A stretch of DNA of 64,000 nucleotides, taken from assembly GCA_964555645.1 (NCBI GenBank), contig CAZKTA010000016.1, positions 1 to 64,000 on the forward strand, in the 5' to 3' direction. The DNA is from DTLC01 sp964555645 (lineage in GTDB: Bacteria > Verrucomicrobiota > Verrucomicrobiia > Limisphaerales > DTLC01). Positions 9,343-15,895 of the stretch are shown piece after piece. Made by a program: the position numbers and the translations under genes. Under the pieces are notes generated by a model. The model saw only the letters and a program-made list of their open reading frames with translations. It was not told where the DNA came from and made no database searches. The stretch's first letter is position 1, and each line of letters opens with the position of its first letter.

Positions 9343-10842
9343 ATGCACATGAACTTGCGTAAATTCAGTTCTGTAGTTTTTGTTGCCTCGCTGTTGTTCT
9401 GTATAATAACAAGTCGGGCTGAGCTGCGTCTGCCTGCGATTTTCTCGCACAACATGGTGCTACAGCAGGACGCGCAGGTGCCAGTTTGGGGCTGGGCAGA
9501 TGATGGCGATACCGTCACAGTGACGTTTCGCAATCAAAAGATTTCAACCAAGGCAAAGGACGGTAAATGGATGCTTAAATTACGCAAGCTGCGGGCCGGT
9601 GGACCCGATGTGTTAACCGTTAGCACCAAAAACGCTACTATCCAATTCACGAATGTGACGGTTGGGGAGGTGTGGCTCTGCAGCGGACAATCGAACATGG
9701 AATGGCCACTGAACAGAACCGACAATGCCGAAGCTGCCATTGCCGCAGCCAAAAATCCGAATCTGCGACTTTTCACCGTACGTAAAACAAAGACGACCAC
9801 ACCCACAAACGATGTGGCCGGCACATGGGTCGAGTGCACACCTGAAACAGTAGCTGGCTTTTCTGCGGTTGGCTATTACTTCGGGCGCGACTTGCAAGCT
9901 GCGCGTGGTGTGCCCGTCGGTTTGATCCACTCTTCTTGGGGCGGGTCACCGGCAGAGGTTTGGATGAGCGAACAAGCGTTGGCGTCAAATCCGCGTTACA
10001 AGGCCGAAATACTCGATGGGTATGCCACAGCGTATCGCGACTACGAAGAAGCACTCGCTAAATGGCAGCAAAGCGACAGGTCAACCAGGCAACCAAGACC
10101 ACCGCAGTGGCGTCCGACTGAGCTTTACAACGGCATGATTGCGCCGCTGATACCGTTTGCGATCAAAGGTGTCATTTGGTACCAGGGCGAATCCAACGCG
10201 GAACGCGCCGAGCAGTACCGCAGTTTGTTTGCTGATCTGATCCGCAACTGGCGACACGACTGGGGCCAGGGTGATTTCACTTTCTTGTGCGTGCAACTTG
10301 CGCCTTACAAAGCAATTAAGAACACGCCAGGCGAAAGTTCATGGGCAGAACTGCGCGAAGCACAATTGCTTGCCACAAAAATCCTGCCGAAAGTTGGCAT
10401 GGTTGTCATAACCGATGTTGGCGATGAAAAAGATATTCATCCACGCAAAAAAGAACCGGTTGGCACACGGCTTGCGCTTGCTGCACGCGGCATTGCCTAT
10501 GGCGAACGAATCGTTTATTCAGGGCCAGTCTTCAAAGAAATGAAAATCAGGGGGAACAAGGTTATCCTGCGTTTTGACCACGCCGGCAGCGGGCTCGAAG
10601 CTAGAGACGGCGAGTTGAAAGGATTCGCCATTTGCGGTCAGGACAAAAAGTTCGTCTGGGCAAATGCAAAGATAATTTCGAAAGACTCGATCGAGGTCAG
10701 CAGCCCAGAAGTACAACAACCGGTCGCGGTGCGGTTCGGCTGGGCAGATTACCCAGTGGTAAACCTTTGGAACAAGGAAGGCCTGCCAGCCACACCTTTC
10801 CGCACGGATGATTTTCCATTGATAACAGCCCGCAAAAAATAG
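9343..10842 (+). CDS. Sialate O-acetylesterase-like secreted SGNH esterase
   Basis: Members of this family remove O-acetyl groups from sialic acid or other acetylated glycans. The 499-residue product has a signal peptide (about residues 1-26, with LRKFSSVVFVASLLFCIIT) and the family opening LRLPAIFSHNMVLQQ. The catalytic blocks CSGQSNMEWPL (serine), IWYQGESNAE and GDEKDIHP (aspartate/histidine) follow. A beta-sandwich is split around the SGNH core as usual. It probably acts in the periplasm or outside the cell. The next gene is convergent and its stop lies 2 bp away. An ATG two codons downstream (9349) is equally possible as the start. Confidence 0.9.
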   Translation: MHMNLRKFSSVVFVASLLFCIITSRAELRLPAIFSHNMVLQQDAQVPVWGWADDGDTVTVTFRNQKISTKAKDGKWMLKLRKLRAGGPDVLTVSTKNATIQFTNVTVGEVWLCSGQSNMEWPLNRTDNAEAAIAAAKNPNLRLFTVRKTKTTTPTNDVAGTWVECTPETVAGFSAVGYYFGRDLQAARGVPVGLIHSSWGGSPAEVWMSEQALASNPRYKAEILDGYATAYRDYEEALAKWQQSDRSTRQPRPPQWRPTELYNGMIAPLIPFAIKGVIWYQGESNAERAEQYRSLFADLIRNWRHDWGQGDFTFLCVQLAPYKAIKNTPGESSWAELREAQLLATKILPKVGMVVITDVGDEKDIHPRKKEPVGTRLALAARGIAYGERIVYSGPVFKEMKIRGNKVILRFDHAGSGLEARDGELKGFAICGQDKKFVWANAKIISKDSIEVSSPEVQQPVAVRFGWADYPVVNLWNKEGLPATPFRTDDFPLITARKK

Positions 10843-10844
10843 CC

Positions 10845-11645
10845 TCAAACACTGCGCCGGTAAATCTTGTGCATGGCTGCCTGGTCGGTGGGCTTGATCA
10901 ACATCTGATCAATGTTCACGTGTGCAGGGCGCTCTGCCACCCATAAAATTGCCTCGGCAACATCGGCTGCGCTCAACGGCACTGTGCCATCGTAAACTTT
11001 GCGCGCACGCTCAAGGTCACCTTTGAACCTTACAATTGAAAATTCGGTTTGAGCCAGTCCAGGCTCGATTATACAAACGCGTATGCCGGTGCCGCATAAC
11101 TCAAGTCGCAACGCCTCCGTTATTTTGCGTACGCCGGCTTTTGCAGCACAGTATGCAGAGCCGCCCTCGTAAGCTTCGTGTCCGGCAATCGAACCGATAT
11201 TGATGATTGTTGCGCCTGTGTTATGTGGCATTAGCGGTAGTGCAGCACGTGTCATTCGCAGCACACCGAGCAGATTCGTCTGCACCATTGTCTCCCAATC
11301 AGTGTCTTTGCCATCGGCAACCGGGTCCAATCCGTGCGCGCCCCCTGCGTTATTAACCAATACATGCAGGTTTTTCGAATCAAACTGCCCTGAGCGAATT
11401 TTTGTTTCTGCCCACTCGATGAATTTTGCCACGCTCGAAGTGCTGCACACGTCAAGGAAATTGACATGAACCTCGGCTGCACCCGCTTCACGCGCTTGTT
11501 GCGCGACTTTTTCGAGTTTCTCAACGCGCCTTGCGCCCAGCAACAGTTTGGCGTGCTTGCTGCCAAATGCTACCGCTGCAGTTGCACCGAACCCACTGGA
11601 TGCACCGGTAATTAAAACCCATCTGCCTGTTAGCGGTGATGCCAT
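10845..11645 (-). CDS. SDR family NAD(P)-dependent oxidoreductase
   Basis: This is a classical short-chain dehydrogenase of about 266 residues, close to the YdfG type (3-hydroxy acid dehydrogenases). It has the nucleotide-binding TGASSGFG near the start, LVNNAG in the middle, the active-site serine in INIGSIAGHEAYEGG and YCAAK (tyrosine and lysine). The substrate cannot be read from the sequence. The open frame starts 18 codons further upstream at 11699. I favour the ATG at 11645 because the Rossmann fold begins directly after it. Confidence 0.88.
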   Translation of the reverse strand: MASPLTGRWVLITGASSGFGATAAVAFGSKHAKLLLGARRVEKLEKVAQQAREAGAAEVHVNFLDVCSTSSVAKFIEWAETKIRSGQFDSKNLHVLVNNAGGAHGLDPVADGKDTDWETMVQTNLLGVLRMTRAALPLMPHNTGATIINIGSIAGHEAYEGGSAYCAAKAGVRKITEALRLELCGTGIRVCIIEPGLAQTEFSIVRFKGDLERARKVYDGTVPLSAADVAEAILWVAERPAHVNIDQMLIKPTDQAAMHKIYRRSV

Positions 11646-11973
11646 GCGGTTTAAATACAGGGTTTGCGGCTTCGATGGGAGTTTTTTCAGCTTTCTCAAA
11701 TCTCAACTCGTGCGGGAATTTTTCGATGGCCCCTGACGCGGCCCTCTTAAACTAGGAGGGTGAAAACTAGTCTGAGAATGTAGATGCGTCATTTTGTAGT
11801 TACGTCCCGCATATGCAAGACACCCGCACCATGAATTGCGTGCGGTTCTTTCGGTAGCGGTCGCACACAATCACAATAACTGACTCTGTGCAATAGACAA
11901 AAATCGCGCAGTATAAACAAAAAGGGCAGCTCAGAAGAATTGCCCGAGCTGCCCTGATAGTTGTTGGTGGTCC
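11646..11973. other. Intergenic region with one terminator and a second weak hairpin
   Basis: No gene is seen in this stretch. Apart from the terminator at 11915-11955, there is a 6-bp stem CCGCAC/GTGCGG at 11824-11845 followed on the plus strand by a short T-rich run. That could be a weak terminator or the remains of one. The upstream end presumably holds the promoter of the SDR gene. Confidence 0.4.
11915..11955 (-). terminator. Rho-independent terminator of the 54-residue ORF
   Basis: A perfect 10-bp stem (AGGGCAGCTC at 11923-11932 with GAGCTGCCCT at 11946-11955) and a 13-nt loop is followed, reading the minus strand, by TTTTTGTTT. It lies 19 bp beyond the stop of the small ORF at 11974-12138. 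Confidence 0.85.
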
Positions 11974-12138
11974 TTAAACAGTTTCCTCCATCATCATGCT
12001 GGCCAGATGTAGGTATTCTTTGATCTTGCGCCGTTCATAGCGATGTTTGTGCGATTTTTTCGGCTGTTGGTTCACCTTCCGGAATTGAAGTTTGGGATCA
12101 CGGATGGCCTCAGTTATTGTTTCGGTCCTCTTACTCAT
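11974..12138 (-). CDS. 54-residue very basic protein, function unknown
   Basis: A 54-codon frame runs from ATG 12138 to TAA 11974. The product is rich in Lys/Arg/His, with a KSHKHRYERRKIKEYLHL core, and ends in MMMEETV. There is a GGAG about 10-14 nt before the ATG, and a strong terminator follows the stop, which supports a real independent transcript. The composition suggests a nucleic-acid-binding or ribosome-associated peptide, but I recognise no family. It has no signal peptide or membrane segment. Confidence 0.6.
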   Translation of the reverse strand: MSKRTETITEAIRDPKLQFRKVNQQPKKSHKHRYERRKIKEYLHLASMMMEETV

Positions 12139-12416
12139 AGCAGCTACCGTTGCTCCGTCAGCGCAGATTAGCCGGCGGAATTGTTGTTCCCATTGTTGCC
12201 AGGCCAGTACATCTTACCCTAGCTGACCCGGCGTTTTCCCTTGAACATTTGACGGTTCTAGCTCGCCCAATGTTCAACATTTGCTGTCTCCGAATAGCTA
12301 CACCACACCTGCATGGCAGTTGCCCACTCGGAGACTACCCCGGTCCGATAAACAGCAAAAACTGCGCCAACCTTGCCATCCGACCCTAACCAACCTTAAC
12401 CCTCAGTAACCCTCAC

Positions 12417-12680
12417 TCAATTCTGTGCGCCGGCACAACCTTGGTTTTTTTCTGCCTTTTTATCGTCCGATTTAGTGCAACTCTTTTTGCAGCAATCTGA
12501 TTTGCAATCTTTAGGACAGTTTGCCTTAGTCTTAGCACAACCCGACATGCTGTTTGTACATGCAACTTGTGCGGAGCTGCAAACCGCCTTGCTTTTCGGC
12601 TGGGCGCCGCCTTCAGCAAGAGCAAACCAGCCAACGCAAACACACACTGCAAACGCTGCCAAGTATTTGACCTGTTTCAT
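12417..12680 (-). CDS. Small secreted cysteine- and lysine-rich protein
   Basis: The 87-residue product has a clear signal peptide (MKQVKYLAAFAVCVCVGWFALA), then a mature part of about 65 residues with nine cysteines and many lysines, ending in a low-complexity KSDDKKAEKNQGC tail. The cysteines come as VC, AC, GC, NC, DC, DCC, SC and GC, spaced 3-7 residues apart, which suggests metal binding or dense disulfide bonding. I recognise no family. I chose the ATG at 12680 because it begins the signal peptide and is preceded by GAAAGAG. The frame is open back to 12749. It lies 69 bp downstream of the M28 peptidase gene on the same strand and could be cotranscribed. Confidence 0.7.
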   Translation of the reverse strand: MKQVKYLAAFAVCVCVGWFALAEGGAQPKSKAVCSSAQVACTNSMSGCAKTKANCPKDCKSDCCKKSCTKSDDKKAEKNQGCAGAQN

Positions 12681-12749
12681 AATGGGCTCTTTCGTTTTTT
12701 GCATACACTCCACTCCATCGGTCTGTTTGTCAAATTCAAGAAAAATCAT

Positions 12750-13772
12750 TTACTGATTTGCCAGTTCGTCAATCAAATGCCTAAGTCCACTCACAACTCG
12801 CGCTAATTTGTCGAAATCGAGTTTGTCAGGTGTATCTTCGGCCTCGTGGTAATGCGGGTACCTGAAAGGCGCAGTATCCGTAACCATCACAGCCGGATAT
12901 CCAACCTGCCAAAATGACCAGTGATCAGACCAATTGATCCCAGGCAAAAACTCCGGTAACGCACCGCCCTCGGACGGGAATTGCCCGGCTGCACGAAACA
13001 CACCCACACACCGGTACACAAGTTTCCGATTCGACACGTTCCCAACAAACCCAATAAAGTTGCCGCGGCTCGGATAAAACAGCCCGACCGGGGGCGGGTA
13101 TTTTTGACTGCCGGGCGTGTCACTGTAATACCCTATGCACTCCAAGCTGAGCATCGCGACGATCCGTTCGCCGCGGTTGCGGCATTCTTTCGCGTAGACG
13201 AGACTCCCCATTTGCTCGGTCTGGAAAAAAGGCGGTTCCTCGTTCACAAACGCCACAAATCGCAATGTTCGCTCGGGTGTACGCCCCGCCCAATCCCGCG
13301 CCAGGGCAAGCAACGCCGCCACACCACTGCCGTTGTCATTTGCGCCCGGACTGCCCGAAACCGAGTCGTAATGCGCGCCCACAACAACAATCTCGTCCGG
13401 GCCCCTCCTGCCCTTGATCTCGACGTACAGGTTCTCACAACGTTCGCTACTGACCATGTAGGCCTGACGCCGGACCTCGTAACCAGCGGAGGCAAACGCG
13501 TTTGCGATGTATTCAGCAGCGGCTTTGAGCTTGGCAGGATTAAACACGTTGCGCTCGCCGATCTCACTGGCAAGCACCGTCACATCACGCTTGAGTGCGT
13601 CACGCAACGCGACCTGGTCGGCTGTTAACTGGGGCAGCGGCCCACGGAAACTCTTTGACGGCATGCGGATCATGATCAGCCAGCACACAAAACACAGCGC
13701 CAGAACAAACGCGCACAACCAAAACAGATGTTTCAACGCCCTGCACGTGACAAACTGCATCTGCGCCAGCAA
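12750..13772 (-). CDS. M28 family zinc aminopeptidase-like protein, membrane-anchored
   Basis: The 340-residue product has one N-terminal membrane segment (about residues 13-35, HLFWLCAFVLALCFVCWLIM) and then an M28 di-zinc peptidase domain. The expected ligands are in order: GAHYDS (His, Asp), GANDNGSG (bridging Asp), NEEPP (catalytic Glu and ligand Glu), the WSDHWSFW segment, and the final PHYHEAEDT (His). The domain should face the periplasm. Family members release N-terminal residues or trim glutaminyl and glycosylated substrates; specificity is unknown. The cysteine-rich peptide gene follows on the same strand. The gene reads divergently from the DUF4412-like gene. Confidence 0.9.
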   Translation of the reverse strand: MLAQMQFVTCRALKHLFWLCAFVLALCFVCWLIMIRMPSKSFRGPLPQLTADQVALRDALKRDVTVLASEIGERNVFNPAKLKAAAEYIANAFASAGYEVRRQAYMVSSERCENLYVEIKGRRGPDEIVVVGAHYDSVSGSPGANDNGSGVAALLALARDWAGRTPERTLRFVAFVNEEPPFFQTEQMGSLVYAKECRNRGERIVAMLSLECIGYYSDTPGSQKYPPPVGLFYPSRGNFIGFVGNVSNRKLVYRCVGVFRAAGQFPSEGGALPEFLPGINWSDHWSFWQVGYPAVMVTDTAPFRYPHYHEAEDTPDKLDFDKLARVVSGLRHLIDELANQ

Positions 13773-13939
13773 ACCTCAACCGGATTTATTTGTAAAGCTT
13801 TGGCGAAACAGACGCCCTACCGCCGTTCAGAGCTTGCGCTGGGTATATTTGGTCTGTGTCAGGGGAGGCCGCGCATTTTTCTCTGGCTATTTGCCTTTGG
13901 TTGGTGTTGGATGGTGACAAACCTAAACAAGCAAACTCT

Positions 13940-14728
13940 ATGAAAATTAAAATCACCATCCGAGGTGTCTTACCAATTGTACTGTGTTTCAGCCTGATGT
14001 ATGCACTAGCCCAGCCCGCTCAACGTGGTATGGGCGCGGGCGGAATGGGAGGGCCGGGTGCTGGACCCAGCATGTCTGGCAGCATGAAAAAAGTCTTCGG
14101 AAAACACACTGCTTTCACTGCGAACGTTGAAATGCAGTTCAAACAGGGGGTAAACACAATTGTCATGCCGGGCAAGATGATTGTATCGGATGACAAGGCG
14201 CGGTTCGAAATGGATATGGCCGAGATGAAAGGCGGGGGCATACCACCCGACGCGGCGGCCAGCATGAAACAAATGGGCATGGACAAAACAATCACTATCT
14301 CGCGCCCCGACAAAGAGATAATGTACATGATTTATCCGGGCTTAAAAGCTTATGTGGCGCAGCCACTAAAGGACCCGGAGGCAACCAGGCCTGAATCCGA
14401 TTTCGAGGCCGAGGTAACCGAACTAGGCAAGGAAACCATCGAGGGCCGTGCATGCGTTAAAAACAAAGTTGTTGTCACCGACAAGCAGGATCGCAAGCAT
14501 GAGTTCACCGTGTGGAATGCGAGTGACCTTGACAACTTTCCGGTCCGCATCGAGACCGCCGACGATGGGAACACTGTCACTTGGCTTTACAAAGACGTTA
14601 AGCTTGCCAAACCCGACACTGCGCTGTTCGACCCGCCAACCGATTACAAAAAATATGATAGCCTAAAGGCGCTGATGCAGGAGCAGATAATGAAACATAT
14701 GCAGCAGCAAAGCGGGACGCAAAAGTAA
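13940..14728 (+). CDS. Secreted DUF4412-like protein
   Basis: The 262-residue product begins with a signal peptide (MKIKITIRGVLPIVLCFSLM, cleavage probably after AQA-like residues near 24). A Gly/Met-rich linker with GMGAGGMGGPGAGPSMSGSM follows. The main domain resembles DUF4412 or an LolA-like open beta-barrel: MIVSDDKARFEMDMAEM, ITISRPDKEIMYMIYPGLKAY, and a C-terminal FDPPTDYKKYDS. Such domains are thought to bind lipid or other hydrophobic ligands, but this is only family analogy. The frame is open upstream to 13856; ATG 13940 directly precedes the signal peptide. Confidence 0.75.
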   Translation: MKIKITIRGVLPIVLCFSLMYALAQPAQRGMGAGGMGGPGAGPSMSGSMKKVFGKHTAFTANVEMQFKQGVNTIVMPGKMIVSDDKARFEMDMAEMKGGGIPPDAAASMKQMGMDKTITISRPDKEIMYMIYPGLKAYVAQPLKDPEATRPESDFEAEVTELGKETIEGRACVKNKVVVTDKQDRKHEFTVWNASDLDNFPVRIETADDGNTVTWLYKDVKLAKPDTALFDPPTDYKKYDSLKALMQEQIMKHMQQQSGTQK

Positions 14729-15247
14729 GCCCGGCTGTCGTGTCGTCCCAGCTACAAACGCGGCATAGTAAAAACAACGGGCGAAAGAACTAATCCGAAG
14801 CAGCCGGGGTCGCGAACCTGTAAAACTGCTTGCTCAAACGATCACCCTCACTGGCCGATGGATTAGCGTGGGAACTTCTTACCGGACGTGTGCCCAGCGA
14901 TTTTGCTCGGTGCTGCTGCAAAAGATGGTTCAACAGACTGAGCAAAGTACGAAAATCGAAATCCAAAATTTATGGTCCAACTGGACCAAAAATTTCGTAT
15001 TACCGTTGCCTATTGGCAATCCCGTGTCTCCGGATGCGCTGGGCACGGTTCTTCTGCCGCACAAGAGCCGCTAAAGTCGCAGCCGTGACCGGCTAGTTAG
15101 CGCGTCGATGCGTTGGCGCGCTGCGCAAGTTTTTACGCGAAGAAGCAGCCCACAGCGGCTTAAAGCCTGCCGGGATAGAAGCGCCCAAACGTCCCCCTGA
15201 CATCGGTTTGGGCAGTGCGTGCAAGTGATGCGCTGCTGCAGCCTCGA
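14729..15247. other. Intergenic region, 519 bp, with a long imperfect hairpin
   Basis: This lies between the convergent DUF4412-like and GNAT genes. The short frames look random. The one structured element is an inverted repeat at 14966-14995: AAATTTATGGTCC, loop AACT, GGACCAAAAATTT, a 13-bp stem with one mismatch. It is flanked by TACGAAA (about 14948-14954) and its reverse complement TTTCGTA (14993-14999). It could end transcripts from the plus strand or be a leftover repeat element. Confidence 0.45.
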
Positions 15248-15793
15248 TCAGTCATTAGCCCGGCCGTTCCTGCGCTCCGGATTGCGCGGGTGATCATCGA
15301 GGTTGCGCGACAGGTACACGTGCCGTTTTTCTTGGCCGAAACCGTGTCTCCGGAAGAACGCCAACGCCTCGACGTTTTCTTCATCTGTGTCCACAAGCAT
15401 GATGCGCGCGTCCCGCGCGATGAACACATCTGTGAGCTTATTCAACAGCCGCGTTGCCACGCCCATCCGTTTGTATCCGGGCGCAACGCCGAGCCATTCG
15501 AGCCAGCCATAGCGCCATGCGCTGTGTGGCTTTTCCATGATACTGCCCAATGTGAAACCCACGACTCGCTCGCCGGCTATTGCCACAAAACACGTGTCTT
15601 CGCTCGCATTGAAAAGCTGAAGCAGCTCGTCATCGTCCCAGCTCCGGTACAACGTGGGCAACTCTGCTGCTGTGAAAAGCTTCTGGCCCAACTCAAATAC
15701 GGCGGGCAGATCATCCAGCCGCATCTGTCGTATCTCGACCGGCGGCATCTGGGCACGTTGCCGCCGCCGGCGCGTTCTAAGTTGAGTACTCAT
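15248..15793 (-). CDS. GNAT family N-acetyltransferase
   Basis: The 181-residue protein has the GNAT acetyl-CoA fold: N-terminal VEIRQMRLDDLPAVFELG, beta-4 with WRYGWLEWLGVAPGYKRMGVATRLLNKL (the R-M-G-V-A pyrophosphate loop) and C-terminal NVEALAFFRRHGFG. It has the length and motif pattern of RimI-like enzymes, but the substrate is unknown. The gene lies 102 bp downstream of alaS on the same strand, so it may be cotranscribed. The first 15 residues are Arg/Gln-rich and unconserved, so the ATG at 15748 (MPPVEIRQM) is a possible alternative start. Confidence 0.85.
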   Translation of the reverse strand: MSTQLRTRRRRQRAQMPPVEIRQMRLDDLPAVFELGQKLFTAAELPTLYRSWDDDELLQLFNASEDTCFVAIAGERVVGFTLGSIMEKPHSAWRYGWLEWLGVAPGYKRMGVATRLLNKLTDVFIARDARIMLVDTDEENVEALAFFRRHGFGQEKRHVYLSRNLDDHPRNPERRNGRAND

Positions 15794-15895
15794 AAAATTT
15801 TCAAAAACGTTCGGGTCTGGTGTTGATTCATTGGGAAACCTTTTTTGAGAGCACCCGTGCCATTCACGGCCCGGGCGAATTTAACCTTGGTCGGC

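Noticed and set aside
15215..15826. 203-codon plus-strand ORF opposite the GNAT gene
   Set aside because: Antisense shadow of a clear acetyltransferase.
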